From Burkholderiales bacterium (lineage in GTDB: Bacteria; Pseudomonadota; Gammaproteobacteria; Burkholderiales; Burkholderiaceae_C), in NCBI GenBank assembly GCA_025352345.1, contig JANXTP010000274.1, forward strand, positions 1 to 14,428: a DNA stretch of 14,428 nucleotides, in the 5' to 3' direction. Each line of letters begins with the position of its first letter. Position 1 is the first letter of the stretch. The notes beneath the pieces are model-generated. The model worked only from the letters and a program-made list of their open reading frames with translations, ran no database searches and was not told the origin of the DNA. The position numbers and the translations under genes are program-made. Below, piece after piece: positions 1 to 6,537 of this stretch.

Positions 1-113
1 TTGCCTGACGCGATGCCTACCCTGACCCCATCACAGACACGGCCCTCGCGCTGTACAACACGCGCGTCCAAGTGAAGGCGGCCGGCGCCAGCAACACTGA
101 CGCCGTTACCTGA
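1..113 (+). pseudogene. Remnant of the E1-alpha gene 5' end joined to a DeoC-like scrap
   Basis: Bases 1-58 repeat 3451-3533, the leader and first codons of the intact E1-alpha gene downstream. Two deletions separate the copies: one A lost after base 20, which shifts the frame after the ATG at 13, and 24 bp lost between two ACGGCCC direct repeats (3490-3496 and 3514-3520 in the intact copy), as expected from slippage. After base 58 the similarity stops. The frame then reads on as RVQVKAAG and a few more residues to a TGA at 111-113. The intact DeoC just downstream contains RVQVKAA around its second lysine motif, with several synonymous codon differences, so this tail may come from a diverged deoC. 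The remnant cannot make an E1 protein. Whether the duplication extends left of base 1 cannot be seen. Confidence 0.75.
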
Positions 114-124
114 AGGAGCACCAG

Positions 125-841
125 ATGATTCCCGTCCTGGATCGCCACACCATCACTTACGCCCAACTGGCGAAGACCATTGATCACTCCGTCCTGAACC
201 CCGATCTCACGGAAGCCGACGTCGTCGCTCAACTGGAACTGGCGCGGCGCTACAACGTGGCCAGCGTGGCGATGAAACCGTGCGAGTTGCCCCTGGCGGT
301 GACCCTGTTGCGCGGCACAGGCATCGCGGTTGGCACCACCATTGGCTTTCCACACGGCGTGAACACCACGGCTGCCAAGGTGTGCGAGGCGCACGACGCC
401 TTGGAAAATGGCGCGACCGAGCTGGACATGGTGATCAACGTCGGCAAACTGCGCTCGGGCCAGAGCGACTATGTGCGGCGCGAGATCCAGGCCGTGGTCG
501 ATGCCGCCAGGGGCAGGGCGCTGGTCAAGGTGATCATCGAAATTGCCTACTTGAACACCGAACAAAAAGTGCTGGCCTGCAAGCTGGTCGAAGAGGCTGG
601 CGCGGACTTCGTCAAGAGCTCCAGCGGTTTTGCCCCCAGCGGCTACACCCTCGAGGACATGAAGCTGATGCGGGCGTCGGTGGGGCCGCGGGTGCAGGTG
701 AAGGCAGCGGCTGGTGTGCGCACACTGGATGCTGCCCTGGGGGTGATCGACGTGGGCTGCACGCGCATCGGCACCATCGCGACGGCCGTCATCCTGGATG
801 AGTTCGAGCGGCGGCAGCGCGCAAACGCGTCGCCGGGGTGA
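125..841 (+). CDS. deoC: Deoxyribose-phosphate aldolase (DeoC family)
   Basis: A 238-residue class I aldolase. The family reversibly cleaves 2-deoxyribose 5-phosphate to glyceraldehyde 3-phosphate and acetaldehyde in the cytoplasm through a lysine Schiff base. Visible motifs are DHSVLNP near residue 20, GFPHG near 74, ELDMVINVG at 99-107, FVKSSSGF with the likely Schiff-base Lys164, and VKAAAG with Lys193. These last two differ slightly from the common KTSTG and KAAGG forms. Length is normal for bacterial DeoC. The ATG follows AAGGAG (113-118) by 6 nt. No nucleoside phosphorylase, deoB or deoA lies nearby, so the physiological substrate may be another aldol adduct or acetaldehyde itself. The downstream VOC gene follows after 70 bp on the same strand and may be cotranscribed. 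Confidence 0.9.
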   Translation: MIPVLDRHTITYAQLAKTIDHSVLNPDLTEADVVAQLELARRYNVASVAMKPCELPLAVTLLRGTGIAVGTTIGFPHGVNTTAAKVCEAHDALENGATELDMVINVGKLRSGQSDYVRREIQAVVDAARGRALVKVIIEIAYLNTEQKVLACKLVEEAGADFVKSSSGFAPSGYTLEDMKLMRASVGPRVQVKAAAGVRTLDAALGVIDVGCTRIGTIATAVILDEFERRQRANASPG

Positions 842-911
842 TGCTCAAGGCTCTGCGTCCAACCCATTGCTTTGAATGCAATGGTGACTTGCGACTGAAC
901 GGAGAATGACG

Positions 912-1442
912 ATGGCGTCAGGAATTCCTGGACTGCGTGGCGCCGAGCACATCGGCTTCACCGTGCCTGACATCGATCAGGCCGAGCATTTTTTCGTGAA
1001 CGTTATCGGCTGCGAACGCGTCTACTCGCAGGGCCCATTCGAACGAGACGACGACTGGATGTCGACTCACCTCGGCGTGCACCCCCGCACCGTCATCCGC
1101 GAATTGCGGTTCTACCGATGTGCGTTCGGAACCAATTTCGAGGTCTTCCAGTACCAGCCAGCGGATGGCGCTGCGCCTCAGCCGCGCAACAGCGACATCG
1201 GCGGGCATCACATCGCCTTCTACGTCGATGATTTCGACTCCGCACTGAGCCACCTGCGGGAGCAGGGCGTCGAGATCATGGGCGAACCAACCGTCGCTCG
1301 CGGTGCCAGTGCCGGTCAGCGCTGGGTCTACTTCCGCAGCCCGTGGGGGATGCAATTCGAACTCGTCAGCTTTCCCGATGGCAAGGCATACGAGCGTGAT
1401 TCACGGGTGATTCTGTGGAACCCGACTCGCCCGGGCGAGTGA
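912..1442 (+). CDS. VOC superfamily protein (glyoxalase/extradiol dioxygenase fold)
   Basis: A 176-residue protein with two beta-alpha-beta-beta-beta modules of the vicinal oxygen chelate fold. Module one starts at AEHIGFTVPDID with candidate metal ligand His13 and ends near NFEVFQY with Glu77. Module two starts at GGHHIAFYVDD (His99/100) and ends at PWGMQFELVSFP with Glu150. The four-ligand H/E/H/E pattern suggests a bound divalent metal. Members act as glyoxalases, dioxygenases, epimerases or thiol transferases on resistance substrates, and the sequence alone does not say which. I chose the second ATG (912) because GGAGA at 901-905 is 6 nt upstream of it, whereas the ATG at 906 would touch the ribosome site. 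It runs towards the - strand zinc-ribbon gene with 66 bp between the two stops and no clear hairpin terminator there. Confidence 0.85.
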   Translation: MASGIPGLRGAEHIGFTVPDIDQAEHFFVNVIGCERVYSQGPFERDDDWMSTHLGVHPRTVIRELRFYRCAFGTNFEVFQYQPADGAAPQPRNSDIGGHHIAFYVDDFDSALSHLREQGVEIMGEPTVARGASAGQRWVYFRSPWGMQFELVSFPDGKAYERDSRVILWNPTRPGE

Positions 1443-1508
1443 GCCTCTTCGAGCGTCAATGCAGAGAGAGCCAGTCCGGCGTTGCATCGCGGCGCGGCCT
1501 TGACGGGG

Positions 1509-1712
1509 TCAGAGTCCGCAGCAAGGGCATGCACTTTGGTACCGATTGCTGCTCTCCCAGGGGTGCTCGCTGGGGCAGGTGCCAGCCTTGGGTGCGACGG
1601 CTTGGCTGCCACACTTTGAGCACACCCAAACCTGCGGCGACCGGGTGCCGGCCAACACCAGACTGTTGTACTGGTGTCGGCAGTCCGGGCACTCGAGCAA
1701 TAGAACCGGCAT
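1509..1712 (-). CDS. Zinc-ribbon mini-protein with C-terminal CxCC tail (copy A)
   Basis: A 67-residue protein of no family I can name firmly. The N-terminus (MPVLLLECPDC) resembles FmdB-type zinc ribbons. Cys8/Cys11 and Cys31/Cys34 form two CxxC knuckles likely to bind one zinc. After an HPW motif near residue 50 the chain ends in CPCCGL (Cys62, 64, 65), which could bind a second metal or act as a redox or thiol site. A homologue with the same layout lies at 3241-3450 on the other strand. The start at 1712 is preferred over upstream in-frame codons because homology with the second copy begins at MPV and an AGGAC-like site lies just upstream. It sits 70 bp downstream of the MetE-like gene on the same strand, probably in one transcript. 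A partner, zinc-delivery or thiol-handling role for that zinc enzyme is inference. Confidence 0.75.
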   Translation of the reverse strand: MPVLLLECPDCRHQYNSLVLAGTRSPQVWVCSKCGSQAVAPKAGTCPSEHPWESSNRYQSACPCCGL

Positions 1713-1782
1713 GACGAGCTGTCCTGTGGGTCGTCGGGGCGGCAACGCGCGGTAAAGCCAGCGCCTCCCCGGATGGGCTACG

Positions 1783-2904
1783 CTATTTTTTGCCGACGGC
1801 CTCAAGCTCGTTGCGAACCAATTGCGTGCCCGCAACCAGCGCATGCAGCTTGCCCTTGGTGATATAGCGCTGCAGCATGGTGAGCCCGCAGTCGGTGGTC
1901 ACGCCCAGGCGCTCGGCCGGCACGTACTCCAGCAGCTTGCGGATGCGCGCCGCGACCTCTTCCGCCGTCTCGGTGATCGTGCTCTTCACGTCGATCACAC
2001 CGGCCCAGAAATCGACGTTTGCCGGCAGCGGGTGCTTCCTGATCACTTCGAGCCCGGACAGATCGTCCGAGCGGCGGCCGCAACTCTCCAGATTGAGCAC
2101 GCTGAACTTGGCCTCGTAGGCCTTGGGAATGACCTTTGATGTCGCGGCCGGATAGGAGCCCGGGCGCTTGGTCACGTCGAATATCTCACCCGCTTTGGTC
2201 GTCTCGTCGGGCAAGTAGGCGGGTGTGCCGCCCCAGTTGCCCCAGCACACATGGACGACGATCTTCGCCTTGTTGATGCCTTCGACGCACCGGTTGAAGG
2301 CCTCGATCGCGTAGTCTTCAAAAAAGTAGGGCCAGGTGAACTCGTCGATCTGAATGAAGTCCGCGCCGACGGCCTCGACCTCCTTCAGATCCTCGTTGAT
2401 GGCGGCGGCCAACGCCATGGCGCGTTCGTGGCTCGACTTGTAGTAGAGGTCGTTGGTGCTCTGCGCGAGCGCCTGCACTCCGGTGTACTGCACCTTGATC
2501 GGCTTTTGGGTGGCGCGGCGCAGCGCTTTGGCCTGCTCCACCATGATCGCTCCATGCCGCTTCAACGGCTGAGCCAAGGTGGCGCAATGCAGGCGGCTGT
2601 AGATCGGAAAGCCGAGGTGACCGCCTTGCATGTCGTAGCCGAGCCGCTTCATGTAGTAGTACAGGGCCTGGTCGGCGTAGTTGTCGCCCTGCAGGCGACC
2701 ATCGGAAATGATGTCCAGGCCGGCGGCCTCCTGATCCGCAACCATCGCGGCCATCGCATCTTCGAACGCCTCCTGCGACATCGAGTCGGGTGGCTGCTGG
2801 TCGCCCGTGAAGGTCCTGGCGAATGTCGCATCCCACCAGCGCGGGTTCGGATAATTGCCCACCATGCTGGTGGGGATCAGGATGTCCTTGTTGCCGATCT
2901 TCAT
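1783..2904 (-). CDS. MetE-like zinc enzyme 1 (cobalamin-independent methionine synthase C-terminal fold; candidate CoM transferase)
   Basis: A 373-residue TIM-barrel protein of the MetE C-terminal/UROD-like superfamily, whose members use a zinc-activated thiolate as nucleophile. Likely zinc ligands are His218 and Cys220 (HVCWGN), Glu273 (NLESCG) and Cys339 (TTDCGL), the HxC...E...C arrangement of MetE. The N-terminal substrate domain of full MetE is absent, so it is probably not a standard methionine synthase. Epoxyalkane:coenzyme M transferase (XecA/EtnE) belongs to this fold and is of similar size. With CoM biosynthesis genes on the other side of the divergent promoter, a CoM-alkylating or CoM-conjugate lyase role is attractive but unproven. 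The ATG at 2904 follows AGGAGA by 6 nt; in-frame codons upstream lack such a site. Alternatives are a methylthiol transferase or a core methionine synthase. Confidence 0.85.
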   Translation of the reverse strand: MKIGNKDILIPTSMVGNYPNPRWWDATFARTFTGDQQPPDSMSQEAFEDAMAAMVADQEAAGLDIISDGRLQGDNYADQALYYYMKRLGYDMQGGHLGFPIYSRLHCATLAQPLKRHGAIMVEQAKALRRATQKPIKVQYTGVQALAQSTNDLYYKSSHERAMALAAAINEDLKEVEAVGADFIQIDEFTWPYFFEDYAIEAFNRCVEGINKAKIVVHVCWGNWGGTPAYLPDETTKAGEIFDVTKRPGSYPAATSKVIPKAYEAKFSVLNLESCGRRSDDLSGLEVIRKHPLPANVDFWAGVIDVKSTITETAEEVAARIRKLLEYVPAERLGVTTDCGLTMLQRYITKGKLHALVAGTQLVRNELEAVGKK

Positions 2905-2910
2905 CGTCTG

Positions 2911-2916
2911 TCTCCT
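2911..2916 (-). promoter_or_regulatory. Ribosome binding site of MetE-like gene 1
   Basis: AGGAGA on the - strand, 6 nt from the ATG at 2904. It decides between this start and in-frame upstream start codons in the 1783-2979 frame. Confidence 0.75.
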
Positions 2917-3119
2917 GTCGTTTGCGCCTCGCAGGCCCGAGATGGTGCGGTGGCGCTGGTAAACCATAGTTATGACCACCTCAAACTGCTGCGACTATTA
3001 ACAGCGCTGGAGTCGATACAGCACATTCAATGTACGAGGAACGATGTCAAATGCCCCTGTCGCATACCCCTGTGTTGCAAGCACTGGCTTCGATCCGATC
3101 CGGGGGCCCGTCGCAACAA

Positions 3120-3132
3120 AATCAAGTTGATT
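3120..3132. promoter_or_regulatory. Perfect 6-1-6 palindrome, candidate operator
   Basis: AATCAA-G-TTGATT is a perfect inverted repeat of 6 bp arms around one base. It lies about 109 bp upstream of the first operon gene and directly touches the longer inverted repeat at 3132-3163. It could be a binding half of a larger site. Confidence 0.4.
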
Positions 3133-3163
3133 CGAGTTCACGTAATTGAAGTTGTGAACCCGA
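3132..3163. promoter_or_regulatory. Spaced inverted repeat TCGAGTTCAC-N12-GTGAACCCGA, candidate operator
   Basis: The 10 bp arms match at 9 of 10 positions, with centres 22 bp apart, close to two helical turns, so a dimeric regulator could bind on one face. It ends 77 bp before the first operon ATG. A location between two divergent metabolic units is typical of a shared regulator site. No regulator gene is present in the window, so the cognate protein is unknown. Confidence 0.45.
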
Positions 3164-3240
3164 TGCGCGCAACCTTGAAGTAGTGCGGTCATGTCACAAC
3201 GAGCGGGCTTTGATAAGCGCGCCACCTTTGACGGTCGTTG

Positions 3241-3450
3241 ATGCCTGTTTACGGTTTGTGTTGTAACGACTGCGGACACGAGTTCTGCAGCTTCGTTTTG
3301 TCCGGCGCCCAGGTACCGAGGACGTGGTCATGCGCGTCCTGCGGCGGTTCCAGTGCCGAGCGCAAGGCCGACTCACCCGTCCTCCCGCACCCCTGGGATG
3401 GAACCCCTTCGACACCGCAGCACAGCTATGGCTGCCTGTGTTGTTTTTGA
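3241..3450 (+). CDS. Zinc-ribbon mini-protein with C-terminal CxCC tail (copy B)
   Basis: A 69-residue paralogue of the - strand protein at 1509-1712. It shares the MPV start, CxxC knuckles (Cys8/Cys11 and Cys31/Cys34), a VL(S/A)G segment near residue 20, the HPW motif at 50-52 and a CxCC tail (Cys65, 67, 68). Extra cysteines occur at 7 and 16. It has no transmembrane segment or signal peptide. The ATG at 3241 is preferred to the TTG at 3238 because the paralogue also begins with MPV; no strong ribosome site is visible. It ends 12 bp before the E1-alpha ATG and heads the operon. Both copies lie beside genes for metal- or thiol-dependent enzymes, which suggests a shared accessory task; this is inference. 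I cannot assign a named family beyond zinc ribbon/FmdB-like. Confidence 0.7.
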   Translation: MPVYGLCCNDCGHEFCSFVLSGAQVPRTWSCASCGGSSAERKADSPVLPHPWDGTPSTPQHSYGCLCCF

Positions 3451-3462
3451 TTGCCTGACGCG

Positions 3463-4479
3463 ATGCCTACACCTGACCCCATCACAGACACGGCCCCATC
3501 TGCAGGCCACGAGACGGCCCTCGCGCTGTACAAAGACATGGTCTTCATCCGTCGCTTTCTGGAGAAGGTAGACGGGCTGTACCGCCAGGGCCAGATCCAC
3601 GGGCCCGTGCACTTAGGGTTGGGGCAGGAGGCCATTGCAGTCGGAGCTGCGTCGGCGCTGCGTCCCGACGACTATTCCATCGGCACCTACCGCGGCCACG
3701 CTCATGCCTTGGCGCGCGGCACCTCGCCCGAGGCCGTGCTGCGCGAGTTGCTTGGGCGCCAGGGCGGCATCTGCGGTGGCAAGGGTGGCTCGATGCACAT
3801 CACCAGCGTGAAAGACGGCTACTACGGCTCCTATGCGATCGTCGGTGCCCATCTGCCGGTGGCCTGCGGCCTGGCCTGGGCCAGCCGCATCAAGCGCACC
3901 GAGCAGGTCACGCTGTGTTTTTTTGGCGATGGCACGGTCAACATCGGCGCCTTCCACGAAGCGGTCAATCTGGCCGCGATCTGGCGGCTGCCCGTCATCT
4001 TCATCTGCGAGAACAACCAGTACATGGAGTACACCCCCATCTCGACCATGATCCCGGTCGCCCGGCCGGCTGCCGACCGGGCGGCGGCTTACGGCTTGCA
4101 GCCCATCCTGATCGACGGCAACGATGTGGCCGCCGTGCGCTCCTGCATCGCCGAAGCCGTGGTCCGCGCGCGAAAAGGTGAGGGGCCGAGCCTGATCGAA
4201 GCCGACACCTACCGCCTCAAGGGCCACTCCGCGCTCGACCCGGCCGCCTACCGCCCGGCCGACGAAGTGGCGAGCTGGAAAACGAAAGACCCGCTGCTGC
4301 GCCAGCAGGCCGTGCTGCGCGAGGCGGGTGTCTCGGAGGCCGATCTGACCGCCTTCGACACCGACGCGCTGGCCCGCATCGAGGCCATGACCGACAGTGC
4401 GCTCGCCGCCGAGCCGCCCGATCCGGGCGATGCGTGGCGCGACGTGTGGAGCGATGGAGGCTGGCAGTGGCGGAACTGA
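3463..4479 (+). CDS. Thiamine-diphosphate dehydrogenase E1 component, alpha subunit (pyruvate/acetoin dehydrogenase type)
   Basis: A 338-residue E1-alpha protein. With E1-beta it would decarboxylate a 2-oxo acid, or cleave an acetoin-like alpha-hydroxyketone, and pass the acyl group to a lipoyl arm. The TPP/magnesium motif runs from GDG at 155-157 to ENNQ near 183-186. Other family signatures are HLGLGQEA at 50-57, YRGHAHALARG at 77-86, GGKGGSMH at 106-112 and YRLKGHSALDP near 250-260. Length is typical. The ATG at 3463 is used; a TTG at 3451 is an alternative and neither has a good ribosome site, so coupling to the preceding mini-gene is likely. Its first 70 or so bases recur as a broken copy at the window start. 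The substrate cannot be read from the sequence; acetoin-type E1 is the closest impression. Confidence 0.88.
   Translation: MPTPDPITDTAPSAGHETALALYKDMVFIRRFLEKVDGLYRQGQIHGPVHLGLGQEAIAVGAASALRPDDYSIGTYRGHAHALARGTSPEAVLRELLGRQGGICGGKGGSMHITSVKDGYYGSYAIVGAHLPVACGLAWASRIKRTEQVTLCFFGDGTVNIGAFHEAVNLAAIWRLPVIFICENNQYMEYTPISTMIPVARPAADRAAAYGLQPILIDGNDVAAVRSCIAEAVVRARKGEGPSLIEADTYRLKGHSALDPAAYRPADEVASWKTKDPLLRQQAVLREAGVSEADLTAFDTDALARIEAMTDSALAAEPPDPGDAWRDVWSDGGWQWRN
4456..4460 (+). promoter_or_regulatory. Ribosome binding site of E1-beta
   Basis: GGAGG inside the end of the E1-alpha gene, 6 nt from the GTG at 4467. It fixes the start there instead of the ATG at 4434, which would add a non-homologous basic leader. 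Confidence 0.8.
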
Positions 4480-5459
4480 CTTATCGCAACGCCGTGGCGG
4501 CGGCGCTGGCGCAAGAAATGGCGCGTGACGAGCGCGTGGTGCTGCTCGGTGAAGACGTGGCCTGCGGCGGCGTCTTCAAAACCACCGTGGGCCTGCAGGA
4601 GCGCTTCGGTGCCGAGCGCGTGTGGGACACCCCGATCTCCGAGCAGGCGATTGCCGGTGCGGCCATGGGCGCGGCCATGGCGGGCCTGCGGCCGGTCGCC
4701 GAAATCATGTTCGCCGACTTCTACGCCACCTGCTGGGACCAGGTGGCCAACGAGATCGCCAAGACCCGCTACATGACCGGCGGCCAGGTGACGATGCCGC
4801 TGGTGCTGCGCTGCGCCAACGGCGCCGGCGGCATGGGTTTTGGCGCGCAGCACGGCCAGTCGCTGGAAAACTGGGCCATGTGCGTGCCAGGCTTGAAGAT
4901 CGTCTCACCCGCTTCGCCGGTCGAGATGTTCGGCCTGCTGGCTGCGGCCATCCGCGACAACGACCCGGTGATGGTGTTCGAGCACAAGGCCCTGTACGCG
5001 AGCAAAGAAGACTGCCCGCCCGGCGAACAACTGATTCCGCTCGGCCAGGCGCGTACCGTGCGCGAAGGCCGCGACGTGACCTTGGTGGCGCTGTCGATCA
5101 CGGTCGGCATCTGCGTCAAGGCGGCGGCCCAACTCGCTGCGGCGGGGATCGACGCCGAGATCCTCGACCTGCGCTGCCTGGTGCCGCTCGATGTCGCCAG
5201 CGTGCTGCGCTCGGTGCAAAAAACCGGGCGCGTCGTCATCGTCGAAGAGAACCCGGGGCAGCTCGGCTGGGGCGCATCGATCGCCGCCATCCTGGCCGAA
5301 GAAGCGTGGGATCACCTGACCGCGCCGGTCATCCGAGTGAGCGCTGGCAACGTGCCGCTGCCCGTCGCCGCCGAGCTTGAAGCGCAAGTTCTCGTGTCAC
5401 CGGCACGTGTGGTCGCTGCGGTGACCGCGTTGTGCAAAGGCCGCACGCAAGCCGTCTGA
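4467..5459 (+). CDS. Thiamine-diphosphate dehydrogenase E1 component, beta subunit
   Basis: A 330-residue partner of the preceding gene, starting at GTG and overlapping it by 13 bp, so the two are translationally coupled. Family signatures are LTYRNAVAAAL at 4-14, LLGEDV at 26-31, the catalytic-glutamate segment DTPISEQAIAG with Glu60, and GAQHGQSLENW at 126-136 in the active-site loop. The C-terminal transketolase-like domain contains DAEILDLRCLVPLD and VEENPGQLGWG. Residue pattern and size match pyruvate/acetoin dehydrogenase E1-beta. It should form an alpha2-beta2 heterotetramer. No E2 acyltransferase or E3 dihydrolipoamide dehydrogenase follows; the only E2-like gene is the isolated lipoyl domain at 6538. 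The complex must borrow these parts from elsewhere or use a different acyl acceptor. Confidence 0.88.
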   Translation: MAELTYRNAVAAALAQEMARDERVVLLGEDVACGGVFKTTVGLQERFGAERVWDTPISEQAIAGAAMGAAMAGLRPVAEIMFADFYATCWDQVANEIAKTRYMTGGQVTMPLVLRCANGAGGMGFGAQHGQSLENWAMCVPGLKIVSPASPVEMFGLLAAAIRDNDPVMVFEHKALYASKEDCPPGEQLIPLGQARTVREGRDVTLVALSITVGICVKAAAQLAAAGIDAEILDLRCLVPLDVASVLRSVQKTGRVVIVEENPGQLGWGASIAAILAEEAWDHLTAPVIRVSAGNVPLPVAAELEAQVLVSPARVVAAVTALCKGRTQAV

Positions 5460-5481
5460 AACCGACCAGCAGGAGAAAACC

Positions 5482-6522
5482 ATGGAAATTCGAGGCCAAG
5501 AGGTGTTGCTTCCGCTGTCGGCGGTGTCGGCGTTTCCGCGTCCGCATTGGTTGCAAGGACGAATCCTCGGCTCACTGCACGAGCCGGTCTACCGCAGCCA
5601 CAACCTGCGCGTCACGTACGAAGATGCGTGCAAGCTGTGCGCGCACGAGCAGGAAGCCGCGGGCCTCGACATCTTGACCGACGGCGCGCAGTACTACGAA
5701 TGGGAAGCGCCGGGTTTCCAGCTCGAACCGATCTTCCACTTCGTTCCCGAAAACCTCGGCGGCTTCGTGCCCTACGGCCCGCCGGGCGACGGGGCGAAGT
5801 ACAAGCCCTTCTACAAGGCCTCGGCCACCGGCCCCGTCACCTGGAAGCGGCCGATCTTCGAGCCGGTGGTTTATGCGATGCAAAACGCGACCCAAAAGCC
5901 GTTCAAGGTCGCCTTCCTGGGGCCCTCGCAGCAGGCCATGATCTGCGACGACCAGTACTACGGCTCGCCGCAGAAGCTGGCCTTTGCGCTGGCGGTGGCG
6001 CTGAATCAGGAGCTGAAATACCTGGTCTCGATGGGCCTGGAGTCGGTGCAGATGATCGACGTGCTCGCGCCCTACACGCAAGACGACTGGCAGATGGAGG
6101 CACAAGACATCTTGTTCGACGGCGTCAACGCGATCAAGTTCTGGCATGTCTGCTACGGCAGCGTCGACGGCCAGCGCGACGTGTTCGAGGGCAAGGTCAA
6201 GGAAATGATGCCGTTGTTCCACCGCTCGCGGGCCGATGTGATCCATGTGGAAACCGCGAACATGGGCTTCGTCGAACTCGATGCGCTGCGCGCGTTCCCG
6301 AAGAACAAGGTGCTCGGCATCGGCGTCATCGATGCCAAGAACACGATGGTCGAGTCCCCCGAACTCATTGCCGACCGCATCCGCAAGGGGCTGCAGGTGG
6401 TGCCGCCCGATCGCCTGCTGGTGTCGCCCGACTGCGGCCTCGGCTACTTCAGCCGCAGCGTCGCCTATGGGAAGCTGCGGGCCATGGGCGAGGCGACGCG
6501 GCGCGTGCGCGCGTCGCTCTGA
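5482..6522 (+). CDS. MetE-like zinc enzyme 2 (candidate CoM or other thiol conjugate enzyme)
   Basis: A 346-residue protein of the same MetE C-terminal fold as the - strand gene at 1783, but clearly diverged. Shared landmarks are the N-terminal strand (PLSAVSAFPRPHW against PTSMVGNYPNPRWWD), the AAGLDILTDG segment near 60 and the zinc ligands. The ligands here are His222 and Cys224 (HVCYGS), Glu257 (HVETAN) and Cys318 (SPDCGL). All four are kept, so it is probably an active zinc enzyme that activates a thiol or its conjugate. The middle region (about 75-125) is rich in Pro, Phe and Tyr and differs from copy 1, suggesting another substrate. AGGAGA at 5471-5476 precedes the ATG by 5 nt. Its place between E1-beta and the lipoyl gene implies that it works in the same pathway. 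Confidence 0.85.
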   Translation: MEIRGQEVLLPLSAVSAFPRPHWLQGRILGSLHEPVYRSHNLRVTYEDACKLCAHEQEAAGLDILTDGAQYYEWEAPGFQLEPIFHFVPENLGGFVPYGPPGDGAKYKPFYKASATGPVTWKRPIFEPVVYAMQNATQKPFKVAFLGPSQQAMICDDQYYGSPQKLAFALAVALNQELKYLVSMGLESVQMIDVLAPYTQDDWQMEAQDILFDGVNAIKFWHVCYGSVDGQRDVFEGKVKEMMPLFHRSRADVIHVETANMGFVELDALRAFPKNKVLGIGVIDAKNTMVESPELIADRIRKGLQVVPPDRLLVSPDCGLGYFSRSVAYGKLRAMGEATRRVRASL

Positions 6523-6537
6523 CAGAGGCATCGGCGC

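Larger units (their letters stand above)
2905..3240. promoter_or_regulatory. Divergent regulatory region between MetE-like gene 1 and the long operon
   Basis: About 340 bp without a credible gene, visibly less GC-rich than the flanking coding DNA. It must hold the promoter of the - strand MetE-like/zinc-ribbon unit and probably that of the + strand operon starting at 3241. I could not assign convincing -35/-10 or -24/-12 boxes. The clearest structures are two adjacent palindromes at 3120-3163, listed separately. Open frames crossing the region lack homology-like features or ribosome sites and were not called. Confidence 0.6.

Noticed and set aside
1443..1508. Possible terminator between the convergent VOC and zinc-ribbon genes
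   Set aside because: I found only weak GC-rich pairing and no run of T, so no terminator is called.
2998..3279. Possible 93-residue gene on the - strand in the divergent region
   Set aside because: No ribosome site, no motif, and it overlaps the start of zinc-ribbon copy B and the candidate operators.
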